Source: JANQRZ01 sp965214485
GTDB lineage: Bacteria > Bacteroidota > Rhodothermia > Rhodothermales > JANQRZ01
Reading direction: 5' to 3'
Length of the DNA: 64,000 bases
Assembly: GCA_965214485.1 (NCBI GenBank)
Contig: CBDCBW010000015.1
Coordinates: 434,001-498,000 of the forward strand
Shown here piece by piece: positions 28,999 through 37,904 of this stretch (positions within the stretch are counted from its first letter, which is position 1; every line of letters begins with the position of its first letter). The notes under the pieces are model-generated. The model was given only the letters and a program-made list of their open reading frames with translations, had not been told where the DNA came from and made no database searches. The position numbers and the translations under genes were made by a program.

Positions 28999-29831
28999 GA
29001 GCGCGTGCGGTTGCGCTGCGCTGCTCCCGTTTCCTCCTCAGGGTCGGGCAAATCGTCAAGGTCGATCCGCGCCCCATCGCTGGCCGCCACCGCAGTCTGT
29101 TCGGTCGTCGGCTGTTCGGTGTGGTCGCTCCGGGCGATGAGTTCGAGCCGGTCGAGGACGCCGCCGAACGTCTCCCTCTGCTTCCCGCCCCAATAGCCCA
29201 GCCACCCACGCATGCCCCCGGCGAAGACGAGTGCCATGCTCGCCAGCATCACGGCAGGAATCCAGAGGCCCGGCTCGGGGCCGAAGGCGGCGAGTAAGGC
29301 GAAGACGACGGCCATCGCAGCGTTGATAGCCGCAGCGATTCCAAAGTCGCGCGCCGTCTCGCGGACGGACTGCCGCAGGGTGGCCCGCGTCCCGCCGCCC
29401 GCCGGCTCGAGCGCGAGGCGTATCGAGCTTTCGCTGCGGCGGCCTGCTCCTCGCTTCGTGACCGTCCACTCGCGCATCCGGCCGATCTGCCCGATGCTCC
29501 CGTCGTCGCCGAACGTCCGGCGGACCTCGGCAACCATCCGCGCCCACGCCTCGTCGGAGACCGGACCCGGCAGGAGGCGCGCGCGCTCGGCCTCGGTGGG
29601 CGCGCCGAGGAAAGTGTGTGCCTCCACCGGTGGGGCGGCGGCCAGCTCGCTCGCCGCTGCGGCGATGTGCGCCGGGTCGATGCCGGACGCCGCCCCGATC
29701 TCCTGAAGCTCGGCCAGGGTGAGCTGGTCCCCACTTGCGGCCTCGGCGCGGCGGGCCGCCTCCTGCCGCTTCGCCGCCCGCTCGAAGAGGGCGCGCCGCT
29801 CGGCCTCGCTGTAGCGTCGCTCGTCGGTCAT
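28995..29831 (-). CDS. Membrane protein of unknown function in the R2lox operon
   Basis: The 278-residue protein has a soluble N-terminal part that starts like a small cytosolic domain (RRYSEAERRALFERAAKRQE). A central region follows, then two adjacent membrane helices (about 175-215: AINAAMAVVFALLAAFG, LWIPAVMLASMALVFAGG), then an acidic tail. It overlaps the ATP-grasp gene by four bases and follows R2lox by 15 bp. Function unknown. Confidence 0.7.
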   Translation of the reverse strand: MTDERRYSEAERRALFERAAKRQEAARRAEAASGDQLTLAELQEIGAASGIDPAHIAAAASELAAAPPVEAHTFLGAPTEAERARLLPGPVSDEAWARMVAEVRRTFGDDGSIGQIGRMREWTVTKRGAGRRSESSIRLALEPAGGGTRATLRQSVRETARDFGIAAAINAAMAVVFALLAAFGPEPGLWIPAVMLASMALVFAGGMRGWLGYWGGKQRETFGGVLDRLELIARSDHTEQPTTEQTAVAASDGARIDLDDLPDPEEETGAAQRNRTRS

Positions 29832-29846
29832 GGCGTCAAGTTCCCG

Positions 29847-30671
29847 TCACCCCGCGGCGGCCCGGTCCAGCACGGCCTGCCGCTTGCCGAGCTGCGCCGA
29901 GGCGTACGTCAGCAGCTCCGTCGCCGTCAGCCCGAACGGGTCCTGCTCGCCGCCGTAGGGCGCGAAGTAGTCGCCGAGGGTGCCGACGACGAGCGGGAAC
30001 AGGGCCTCGGCTTCGTCCTCCATCACCTCGCGGAGGCCGGGGTCGCGCCCGAAGGCGTCGGCGAGCAGATCGAGGCCGAAGGCGACGTGGCGGGCCTCGT
30101 CGCGCTGCACGAGCCGGATGCCCTCGACGAGGCCGGGCATGATGCCGCGCCGCTCGAAGATTTGGTAGAACCCGTAGTAGCCCGTCTCGGCGAGCATCCC
30201 CTCGATGAAGAGGTGGTACGTCGTCACCGCCCGGACGAGCGCTCCGTCCGAGCCGTCGGCGAGGAGCGCCTCGAGGCGGGCCGGGAGGACGCGCTCGAAG
30301 AGCTCGGTGTGCGAGGGGCCGGAGTGCGCGCCCGCCGCCGCCGCCGCGGGCACCTCGCCCAGCCAGCGGCGGAAGAACTCGGCGTGCTTGGTCTCCTCCC
30401 AGATTTGCCCGGCGAGGAACGCGCACGCCGCCTCTTCGCCGGACCGGCGGCGGAGCGCGACGAGGAGGGGCGCGAGGTCCGAGGCGACGGCCTCCTCCCC
30501 GCCGAGGAAGAGCGCACAGGCCCGCGCCGTGGCGTCGCGCTCGGTGCCGGTGAGGGCCGCCCAGTCGCGGCGGTCGGGGCTCAGGTCGATGCTCTGCGGG
30601 TCCCACGCGAGCTTCTTCGCTTTATGGTAGCGCGTCCAGTGCATCGCGTCGGGCGAGGGGTCGAGTTGCAT
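29847..30671 (-). CDS. R2-like ligand-binding oxidase (R2lox)
   Basis: The 274-residue ferritin-like protein has R2lox features rather than those of ribonucleotide reductase R2. Metal ligands map to E59, E93, H96, E157, E192 and H195 (GGEEAVASD; EETKHAEFF; TTYHLFIEG; RDEARHVAFG). V62 and Y152 occupy the positions of the Val-Tyr ether cross-link that marks R2lox with its Mn/Fe site. No nrdA homologue is adjacent. R2lox is thought to oxidise an unknown hydrophobic substrate. It is the first gene of a tight operon with the membrane protein, ATP-grasp, zinc-ribbon and kamA genes. Confidence 0.88.
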   Translation of the reverse strand: MQLDPSPDAMHWTRYHKAKKLAWDPQSIDLSPDRRDWAALTGTERDATARACALFLGGEEAVASDLAPLLVALRRRSGEEAACAFLAGQIWEETKHAEFFRRWLGEVPAAAAAGAHSGPSHTELFERVLPARLEALLADGSDGALVRAVTTYHLFIEGMLAETGYYGFYQIFERRGIMPGLVEGIRLVQRDEARHVAFGLDLLADAFGRDPGLREVMEDEAEALFPLVVGTLGDYFAPYGGEQDPFGLTATELLTYASAQLGKRQAVLDRAAAG

Positions 30672-30785
30672 CGGGCCGGGGGTCGGGTGAGGCCTCCAAC
30701 ATACGCCCGTTGCGCCCGAACACGGCGGCGGCGGCGACCCCGAGGGACCGCCGCCGCCGCCGCGTGCCTTGCCAGCCGAGCCCCG

Positions 30786-33608
30786 CTAGTTCAGCAGGGT
30801 GATGCGCTGCGTCTGCACCTGCCCGCCGGCCTCCAGCCGCACCAGGTACACCCCGCCGGCCAGCCCCGAGGCGTCGAAGCCGACCGCGTGGTGCCCCGCC
30901 TCCACCTCGCCGTCGACGAGCACGGCGACGGTGCGGCCGAGCACGTCGTAGACCGCGAGCCGCGCCGGTGCCGGCGCGGGCAGCGCGAAGCCGAGCGTGG
31001 CCCGGCGCTCGAACGGGTTGGGGAAGGCCGCCGCCAGCGTGACCGCCTCGGGCAGCGCGGTGCTCGCCGCCGCGTCGGAGGTCGCCGCGTCGGAGGACGC
31101 CGCGTCGGCGAGGGCTTCCAGACCGCTCGCCTGCCAGTCGGCAGCCGCCATCGGGCCGGGCCGGGCCGCACCGGTCTTGGTGAACTGGAACGAGCCCTCG
31201 GCCTCGACGCCGTCAGGGAAGCCTCCGACGCGCACCAGCACCGTGTAGGCCCCGGGCGGCGCGTTGGCCGGGACGTTCGCCCGGAGCGTGGCCTGGCCCG
31301 TAGCCCCCGCCGGGAGCCTGACCGCGCGCGGCCCCTCGACCGGCCCGAAGAGGCTCCCGTTCGGCAGCACCGCCACCACCCACGCGTCGAACGACTGCGC
31401 ACTGCCGGCCCCGTTGGCCAGCGCGACGTCGTAGAAGAAAGCACCGCCCGGCGGCCCGAGCACGACGGGCGGGTTCTGCGCCTCGGCCAGGACGCTCAGC
31501 CCGCCCGCGCTCGTCACCTCGAGCCGCACGGGGTAGGTGTACGTCGAGGGCTCGTTCGTCGAGACCGCGAGCACGTTCGTGTACGACCCCGGCGCGAGGC
31601 CGGCGGCGCTCACCGTGACGTCGACCGTGACGGAGCCGCCCGGCGGCACGGAGCCGGCGGCGGGCGAGACGTCCGTGACGAAGCTCTCGACCCGCCCGAT
31701 CAGGACCGCGAGGCCGTCCTCGACGTAGGGGGCAAACGAGGACACCTCCAGCCCGATCGAGCCGTCGGCGTTCTCGATCCCGATCGAGGCCGAGGTGCGG
31801 TCACCGTCCATCGACTCGTACTGGAAGAGGATCGTGCCGTCGTCGTTCAGGATAGCCTGGAACGTGTAGTTGTTGCCGGAGCCGGGTCCGGGGAAGTGCG
31901 GGACGTTCTCCCACTGCACCACGAAGCGCCCGTCCCCGAGATTGCGGTAGTAGACCTGCCCGACGCCGTCGCCGGGGTCGAGGTCGTCCCAGAACGGGGC
32001 GATGAGGTCGTTCGGCGTGGCACCGTCCGGGATGCCGTCGTTCGTGAAGTCCGACGGGGTCGAGTCGGAGGCGTCGAAGGTGAGGTAGCCGTTCGACGAG
32101 ATGCCGACCTGGGTCTTGTCGCTGCCGTAGAACTCGAACGTGAACGGCAGCGGGACGAACTCGCCGTCGTCGTCGGAGAGGTTCAGCGCGGTGCCCGTGC
32201 CGGAGATGTCGACGAAGTCGAAGACCGGCCCGTCGGGCTCGTTCGAGTCGACCCAGCCGTAGCCGAAGGCGTCGGGGCCGCCGAGGCCGCGCCTCGGCGC
32301 GCTGCCCTGGCGCGGGTCGAGCTCGCCCTTGCCCAGATCGAGGTGCGCCAGGGCCGGAGCCGCCGCGCGCGAGAACTGGAGGAAGTCGAACGTGAGGTCC
32401 TCGTTGCCGCTGTTGCTGAGGGTCAGGCTGGCGGTGGCCGTCGCGCCCTGCGGCACTACCGGCTCGAGCCCGACGCTCGGCGACGGGTCGAAGGAGGCGA
32501 CGGGCATCATGCCGTCGATCTCGTTCCAGAAGGAGGCGTTGAAGGTGCTCGTGCCGCTGTTGCTGCCGCCGAAGGACGTGCAGCCGCCGTTCGTGTGGAC
32601 GCCGACGGCGTTGCCCGTGGCCTCGTCGATGACGGGGCTGCCGGAGTTGCCGCCCTCGGTGTCGGCGCGGTAGCGCAGCGTGGTGCCCGAGGAACCGGCG
32701 TTGGGGCCGGCGTTGGTCTGCTGCGTCTGGTTCTGCGCGTTGCGCGAGCCGGTCGAGCCGGGCGGCGAGTCGTCGACGCCGTAGCCGGTGATGCGGATCG
32801 TGGCCGGGCTGAGGTCGCGGACGACGTTGAAGAACGCGCCCTGGGCCTCGAGCGCGGTCTGGCCCTGGCTGTTGGGCTGGGTGCGGAAGACGCCCCAGTC
32901 GTTGCCGATGCCGCCGTTGGCCCGGACGATGCTGCTGCTGATGACGGGGTACTGGTCCTCCGGGCCCGGGTTCTGGATGGTCCCGTTGGGCAGCGACGGC
33001 GGCACGTTGAACTGCACCACGTTGGCCGACGAGCCCAGGCAGTGCCCGGCGCTGACGAACAGCCCGCCCTCGATGAGCCACGCCGTGCAGCCGACGCTGA
33101 CGATGCGCGCCGCCGCCGGGTTCGACGAGGCGACGCGGTCGTCGCTCGTGCCGCACTGCGAGCGCGGGGCCGCCGGCGCGTCGCCGACGACGACCTCGTC
33201 CACGCGGGCGAAGAGCCCGGCCTCACCGGGCGCGGCGAAGAGCTTCACCTCCACCGCGTCGCCGTTGAAGTACGCGCTCGTGCGTTCCCACTGCGCGAGG
33301 GCTCGGGCGTCGAGCCGCTGCTCGGCCCCGTCCTCGAGCGACGTGACCGTGAGGTAGCTCTTGCTCCCCAGCTCGGCATCGCTGAAGCGCAGCCGCAGCC
33401 ACGGGGCACCGGCCACCTCGACCACCGTGCTGTAGACTTCGACGGGGGCCGTGGCAAGCCCGCGCCGGTTGTCGTGAATGCCGGAGTCGACGCTGACCTG
33501 CTCGACATGCGACTCGACGGGGGCCGTCTGCGCGAGGGCCGCGAGCGGCAGGCACAGCAGGGCGAAAAGCCCAAGTCCGAAGACCGAGGGGCGGAACGAG
33601 ACGTTCAT
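30786..33608 (-). CDS. Secreted trypsin-like serine protease with type IX sorting domain
   Basis: The ATG ending at 33608 gives 940 residues and a signal peptide (FGLGLFALLCLPLAALAQ). An S1-type protease domain spans about 130-390, with His in FVSAGHCLG, Asp in IGNDWGVF and Ser in EGGNSGSPV. Next are an Abnormal-spindle-like/ASH beta domain, a domain with YGWVDSNEPDGP and FTFEFYGSDKTQVGISSNG, and further beta-sandwiches. The C-terminus is a type A Por-secretion domain (FPNPFERRATLGF; LAVYDVLGRTVAVL; GVYLVRLEAGGQV). The last roughly 240 residues closely match those of the next gene upstream. Probably exported by the type IX system. Confidence 0.88.
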   Translation of the reverse strand: MNVSFRPSVFGLGLFALLCLPLAALAQTAPVESHVEQVSVDSGIHDNRRGLATAPVEVYSTVVEVAGAPWLRLRFSDAELGSKSYLTVTSLEDGAEQRLDARALAQWERTSAYFNGDAVEVKLFAAPGEAGLFARVDEVVVGDAPAAPRSQCGTSDDRVASSNPAAARIVSVGCTAWLIEGGLFVSAGHCLGSSANVVQFNVPPSLPNGTIQNPGPEDQYPVISSSIVRANGGIGNDWGVFRTQPNSQGQTALEAQGAFFNVVRDLSPATIRITGYGVDDSPPGSTGSRNAQNQTQQTNAGPNAGSSGTTLRYRADTEGGNSGSPVIDEATGNAVGVHTNGGCTSFGGSNSGTSTFNASFWNEIDGMMPVASFDPSPSVGLEPVVPQGATATASLTLSNSGNEDLTFDFLQFSRAAAPALAHLDLGKGELDPRQGSAPRRGLGGPDAFGYGWVDSNEPDGPVFDFVDISGTGTALNLSDDDGEFVPLPFTFEFYGSDKTQVGISSNGYLTFDASDSTPSDFTNDGIPDGATPNDLIAPFWDDLDPGDGVGQVYYRNLGDGRFVVQWENVPHFPGPGSGNNYTFQAILNDDGTILFQYESMDGDRTSASIGIENADGSIGLEVSSFAPYVEDGLAVLIGRVESFVTDVSPAAGSVPPGGSVTVDVTVSAAGLAPGSYTNVLAVSTNEPSTYTYPVRLEVTSAGGLSVLAEAQNPPVVLGPPGGAFFYDVALANGAGSAQSFDAWVVAVLPNGSLFGPVEGPRAVRLPAGATGQATLRANVPANAPPGAYTVLVRVGGFPDGVEAEGSFQFTKTGAARPGPMAAADWQASGLEALADAASSDAATSDAAASTALPEAVTLAAAFPNPFERRATLGFALPAPAPARLAVYDVLGRTVAVLVDGEVEAGHHAVGFDASGLAGGVYLVRLEAGGQVQTQRITLLN
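31069..31113. repeat. 15-bp coding tandem repeat in the protease linker
   Basis: GCCGCGTCGGAGGTC and two variants (31069, 31084, 31099) encode Ala/Ser/Asp-rich units in the linker just before the sorting domain of the protease. The unit length keeps the reading frame. Confidence 0.7.
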
Positions 33609-33744
33609 GGAAAAGGGGAGGTTTGGTGAAGGGAAGGGGATGCGGCCGGGAACATACGGGCGAACGGTCGCCGCGCGGAACCGCCGTGGCGAAAGTGGAT
33701 GCCGAGGCTGCCCCGGCATCCGCTGCGCCTCGGAATCGCAGGCC

Positions 33745-33789
33745 GCTCACCGGAGCCCCGCTCACCGGAGCCCCATTCACCGGAGCACC
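33745..33789. repeat. 15-bp tandem repeat over the stop codon of the beta-helix gene
   Basis: Three 15-bp units (33745, 33760, 33775; GCTCACCGGAGCCCC and variants). The third contains the TGA stop (33777-33779) and the last codons of the neighbouring minus-strand gene, so the copies extend outward from the gene end. Confidence 0.8.
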
Positions 33790-35987
33790 GTGATGCGCTG
33801 CGTCCGCACCTGCCCACCGGCCTCCAGCCGTACGAGGTACACGCCGCCGGCCAGAGCCGACGCGTCGAAGCGGACCTCGTGGCGGCCCGCAGCCCCCTCA
33901 CCGGCGGCGAGCACCGCGACCGCGCGGCCCAGCACGTCGTAGACCGCGAGCCGCACCTCGGCCGCCTCGGGCAGCGCGAAGCCGACCGTCGTGGTGCGCG
34001 CGAACGGGTTGGGGTAGGACGGGGCGAGCACCACCTCGCTCGGGAGCGCCGCGCTCGACGCAGCCGGAGCGCCCGGCGTGGCCGTGCCGGTTGCCTCAGC
34101 GAGCGCGTCGAGGCCAGAGCCGCTCGGCCAGTCGGCGGCGGCGAGGGTCCCCCGCGCCGAGCCCGCTTTCTCGAACGAGAACGCGCCCTGCGCCACGACG
34201 GCGTCCGGGAACGTGCCGACCCGCACGAGCGCCGTGTAGTCCCCCGGCGGAGCGTTCCCCGGAACCGACGATTGGAGCGTCACCGGTCCCGTGACCCGGC
34301 CCGCCGGGAGCGTCACCCGGCGCGGCCCTTCGACCGGCCCGAAGGCGGTACCGTTGGGCAGGAGCACGTCCACCCACGCGTCGAACGACTGCGCCTGCGC
34401 GCTCTGGTTGGCGAGGCGCACGCGGTACGTCAGCGCCCCGCCCCCGGCCCCGACCGTCACCGGATCGATCTGCAACCCGGCGCGGACTTCGAGGCCCGTA
34501 GACGGCGCTTCGTAGGCTCCAATGTCGAGGCCAAGACCCTCGATGCGCGGCCCCCCTGCGAGGTCGAGCGGGAGCGTCTCGCTCGTGTCGCCGTCGTTGT
34601 CGAGGTCAGCGGTGTCGTCGGGGAGCACGGTCCGGTCGCCCTCGTCGACGGCGGGCGAGGCCGGGAGGAGCGTCAGGTCGTCGTCGGGCGTGCCGGTGAT
34701 GTTGTCGGGTCCATCGGCGTCGGCGAAGAGCGGGTCGGCGACGAAGTTGCCCCCGGCGTCGGTAAATACATTCGGTGCTACGCCTTGCAGCAGGCTATGC
34801 CGAGCAACAATGCTGTTGGCGGGTAGCACGGCAGGGCTCGAGTTAGCCCACAAGATGGTGTTATCGAACACAATATCGGAGAAGCCGAAAGGTGTGCTAA
34901 TCGAGGAGACCACTCCCCCACCACCGTCGGGTGCGAGGTTGCCGGCGAACGTCGCGTTCGAGAATGCTGCGAAGGCAGAGCCTTTGCCCGCAACGAGCGC
35001 GAAGGCCCCTCCGGAGAACGTGGCCTCGTTCCCGGAGAAAACTGTATTCTGAAAGTCTGCTCCCGCGAGCGCGAGCCCCCCGTCCAAGAAGACCGCACCG
35101 CCGGAGCGGGCACGATTGCCGTAAAAAGCAGCGTTCGTGAAGACCGAGCGCTCCTCTTCCGCCTCGAACGAGCTTCTGAGGTAAAGGGCACCTCCGTCTC
35201 CGGACGCTTCGTTGTCGTCGAAGATGGACCTCGCGACGCGCAGGCGGGTCGCGAGAACACCTCGTGCCGCGAACGCTCCTCCGACTTGGCTTTCGTTTCC
35301 AGAGAAGACAACGTTTGAGAGGGCAACGATCCCGGGGTAGAAATCATCAGAGCCGAGAAGCGCGGCAGCACCGCCCTGGCGATCGGCGCGGTTGGCAACG
35401 AATACCGTGTTGCGGATGCTAGGCGGCGAGCTACAGGTGACGAGCGCGGTAGAGGTGAAAGCATAGAGCAGGCCCCCTCCGGACTGATCGGTGATCGCAC
35501 TCCCATTGGCGTTGCCGCCGGTGACGACGAAGCCGTCGAGCCGTGCCGGGTCCGGCATCGCGTTCGTGCACTCCAAGTCGATACGGACGACGTGGTAGCT
35601 GTTCTCGGCATACCCGGAAAAGTCCGGCCCGTCGTCCCCGTCGAGGTCGCCTGAGAGCACCGTTTCGTTGAGGAGCGGATTGCGCGGGCCGCCGCCCGAA
35701 GGATAGCCGCCGAGGACGCGCACGCCTTTGCCGATCTCGAACGAGGCGCTGTGGTCGCCCGAGTTGCTTGGCGTGTAGGTTCCTTCGGCGACGCGCACCT
35801 CGTCACCGCCGTCTGCGACGGCGAGGGCGTCCCGAAGGTCGGTGAAGGCGTCGGCCCACGAAGTGCCGTCGTCGGCCCCGGACGCGCTTTGGTCCACGTA
35901 GAGAACCGATTGGGCCAGAGCGGGCGCGGGCAGGAAGCCGGACCAGAGGAGGAAGCCGAACAGGAGCAAGAGCGGAAGCCGGGTCAT
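33777..35987 (-). CDS. Secreted right-handed beta-helix protein with type IX sorting domain
   Basis: The ATG ending at 35987 gives 736 residues with a signal peptide (LLLLFGFLLWSGFLPAPALAQ). Residues about 30-400 are repeats of the polymorphic outer-membrane/choice-of-anchor type (NTVFVANRADRQGGAAALLG; FSGNEATFSGGAFALVAG), predicting a parallel beta-helix. A spacer domain and a Por type A domain (YPNPFARTTTVGF; VYDVLGRAVAVL) end the protein. It shares its last roughly 240 residues with the downstream protease, including SFDAWV, FGPVEGPR and LPAG blocks. Adhesion or carbohydrate binding is plausible. No enzyme motif is visible. Confidence 0.85.
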   Translation of the reverse strand: MTRLPLLLLFGFLLWSGFLPAPALAQSVLYVDQSASGADDGTSWADAFTDLRDALAVADGGDEVRVAEGTYTPSNSGDHSASFEIGKGVRVLGGYPSGGGPRNPLLNETVLSGDLDGDDGPDFSGYAENSYHVVRIDLECTNAMPDPARLDGFVVTGGNANGSAITDQSGGGLLYAFTSTALVTCSSPPSIRNTVFVANRADRQGGAAALLGSDDFYPGIVALSNVVFSGNESQVGGAFAARGVLATRLRVARSIFDDNEASGDGGALYLRSSFEAEEERSVFTNAAFYGNRARSGGAVFLDGGLALAGADFQNTVFSGNEATFSGGAFALVAGKGSAFAAFSNATFAGNLAPDGGGGVVSSISTPFGFSDIVFDNTILWANSSPAVLPANSIVARHSLLQGVAPNVFTDAGGNFVADPLFADADGPDNITGTPDDDLTLLPASPAVDEGDRTVLPDDTADLDNDGDTSETLPLDLAGGPRIEGLGLDIGAYEAPSTGLEVRAGLQIDPVTVGAGGGALTYRVRLANQSAQAQSFDAWVDVLLPNGTAFGPVEGPRRVTLPAGRVTGPVTLQSSVPGNAPPGDYTALVRVGTFPDAVVAQGAFSFEKAGSARGTLAAADWPSGSGLDALAEATGTATPGAPAASSAALPSEVVLAPSYPNPFARTTTVGFALPEAAEVRLAVYDVLGRAVAVLAAGEGAAGRHEVRFDASALAGGVYLVRLEAGGQVRTQRITVLR

Positions 35988-36103
35988 GATGCTGGAAGGG
36001 TTAGACAAACAAAGAGCCCCGTACGCGGCAAGCGCATACGGGGTTAGTATAAGCGAGGCGCTCGCCGAGTCAAGAGACGACCGGCGCACTCCTACGGTCA
36101 CTT

Positions 36104-36985
36104 TCAGCGCACCGGCTCCGCGGGCTGCTCCCGCGCGCCGCGCAGGTGCTCGTCGAAGAAGGCGAGGGTTCGCTCCCACGCGTCCTCGGCGGCGGCGGCG
36201 GCGTAGCGCTCGCCCGAGGGGTTGGCGAAGGCGTGGCCCGCGCCCTCGTAGACCTCGATCTCGACGTCCTTGCCGAGGTCCCGGAGCACCGCCTCGAACT
36301 CCCGCACCTGAGCCACGGGAATGCCCTCGTCCTCGGCTCCGAAAATCCCGAGGATCGGCATGTCGAGCGTGGCGAGGCGGTCGCGGTCGGTGACGAGCTG
36401 GCCGTAGTAGATCACCGCAGCGTCGACCGAGTCCGGCAGCGCGAGCGCGGTGCGGAGCGCCCACCCGCCACCGAAGCACCACCCGACGACCCCGACCTCG
36501 CCGACGCCTTCCTGCGTCTTGAGGTATTCGAACGCCTGCGTGAGGTTGTCCGTCAGCGAGGCCTCGCGGCCCATCGCGGCCTGCATCAGGCTGCGCGCCG
36601 CCTCCGGGGTCTCGGCCCCCTCACCGCCGTAGAGGTCCACGGCGAGCGCGACGTAGCCCTCCCCGGCGAGCCGCTTGGCCATCGCCTGGACGTTGTCGTT
36701 CAGCCCCCACCACTCGTGGATCACGATGAGGCCGGGCGGGGTCGCGGCCCCGGCCGTGTCGGGCCGGGCGAGGAAGCCGGTGACGCTCGCGCCGCCGACG
36801 GTGGCGTAGACCGGGCGGCCCGTGACGAGGTCGTCGCCGGAGGACGCCGTCATCGGGGTGGCGGTGGGCGCGCCGCCGGCGTGCTCGCGCGACATGGCCT
36901 CGACGTAGTCGGCGTCGCGGGGGTCGTCAGAGCGCGCGCATCCGGTGAGCAGCAGCAAGAGGAGGGGCAGGATGGTGAGGCGCAT
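36104..36985 (-). CDS. Dienelactone hydrolase family lipoprotein
   Basis: The 293-residue alpha/beta hydrolase is preceded by a lipoprotein signal (ILPLLLLLLTGC). The triad is Cys in GWCFGGGWA, Asp in IFGAEDEGIP and His in GAGHAFANPS, with the family LIVIHEWWGLNDN near the oxyanion loop. A dienelactone hydrolase with a lipobox acts in the periplasm or at a membrane surface, so its substrate is unlikely to be the classical catabolic dienelactone. It is divergent from the DGK1-like kinase gene. Confidence 0.9.
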   Translation of the reverse strand: MRLTILPLLLLLLTGCARSDDPRDADYVEAMSREHAGGAPTATPMTASSGDDLVTGRPVYATVGGASVTGFLARPDTAGAATPPGLIVIHEWWGLNDNVQAMAKRLAGEGYVALAVDLYGGEGAETPEAARSLMQAAMGREASLTDNLTQAFEYLKTQEGVGEVGVVGWCFGGGWALRTALALPDSVDAAVIYYGQLVTDRDRLATLDMPILGIFGAEDEGIPVAQVREFEAVLRDLGKDVEIEVYEGAGHAFANPSGERYAAAAAEDAWERTLAFFDEHLRGAREQPAEPVR

Positions 36986-37162
36986 GGCGGGACGGGGGCC
37001 GGTGAAGGGAAGCGCGGGGAGCGGCAGAGCTGGGGCAGAACCGGGGCCGCCCCGGAATCTACCTTCGGCGCGGTGCCGGGGCCATTCTTCCGTTCTTCTC
37101 CCGCGAACCCCGTAGCTTCGCCGAGGCTCTCCCTCTCCCGTCTCTGCCGTGAGCTCTCTGCC

Positions 37163-37798
37163 GTGAGCGACGCCCCGCCGCTGATTTCCTACTCCGCCGA
37201 GCTCAAGCGCAAGGCGCTGCACCTCGGCGCGCTCGCTCTCCCGGCGGGCATCCTCGTGCTCGGGCGGACCGCCGCGCTGTGGCTGCTGGCCCCGCTCGCG
37301 GTCTTCGCGCTGGCGTGCGACGCGCTGCGGGTGCGGGTCGGCGCGGTGCACCGGTTCATCAACTGGGTCTTCGCGCCGATCATGCGCCCCGAGGAGCAGC
37401 CCCCGTTCGGCGGGCCGGTGGTCGTCAACGGGGCGACGTGGATGTGCGTCTCCGCCGCGCTGTGCACGGCGCTCTTTGCCGAGCCCGTCGCGGCCTCGGC
37501 GCTGGCGATGCTGATGGTGGGCGACGGCGCGGCGGCGGTCGTCGGGCGGCGCTACGGGCGGCGGCGCTACCCGTTCTCGTCGAAGTCGGTCGAGGGGTCG
37601 GCGGCGTTCTTCACGACGGGGCTGGCGGCGGCGCTCCCGTTCGGCCTCCTCCCCGCCGACGGCCTCGCGCTGCCGACGCTGGTCCTCGGCGCGGCGGCGG
37701 CGGCCGTGGCCGAGGCCGCTCCCGTCCCGCTCAACGACAACGTCCGGGTGCCGCTCGTGGCGGGCGCGGTGATGGCGCTCGTCCACGGCCTCGGCTGA
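37163..37798 (+). CDS. SEC59/DGK1-type lipid kinase or cytidylyltransferase-like membrane protein
   Basis: The GTG at 37163 gives 211 residues with six or so membrane helices. ELKRKALHLGALALPAGIL and VGDGAAAVVGRRYGRRRYPF, with SSKSVEGSAAFF, are signatures of the dolichol kinase/diacylglycerol kinase DGK1/VTE5 family (CTP-dependent phosphorylation of a lipid alcohol). In bacteria the substrate may be a prenol such as phytol or farnesol, or diacylglycerol. A 14-bp tandem duplication (37141-37168) covers the start region, with one GTG in each copy. Only the second is in frame. Confidence 0.82.
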   Translation: MSDAPPLISYSAELKRKALHLGALALPAGILVLGRTAALWLLAPLAVFALACDALRVRVGAVHRFINWVFAPIMRPEEQPPFGGPVVVNGATWMCVSAALCTALFAEPVAASALAMLMVGDGAAAVVGRRYGRRRYPFSSKSVEGSAAFFTTGLAAALPFGLLPADGLALPTLVLGAAAAAVAEAAPVPLNDNVRVPLVAGAVMALVHGLG

Positions 37799-37904
37799 AC
37801 CGGCGAGACGGCCCCGGCACGGTACCTTTTCCAGCCTGTCCCTTTGGCGGGGCCCGTGCCCTCCGTGCGAGCCTGACCTCGCCCCTGTCCACACGACCTA
37901 GCCC

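Noticed and set aside
29847..30671. Ribonucleotide reductase small subunit
   Set aside because: The Val-Tyr pair of R2lox is present at the right positions, the protein is short, and no nrdA is adjacent.
29616..33629. Very long plus-strand open frame (1337 codons)
   Set aside because: It is antisense to R2lox and the secreted protease, both with clear motifs. The translation is Arg/Val/Asp-rich without domains, a usual artefact of GC-rich codon use.
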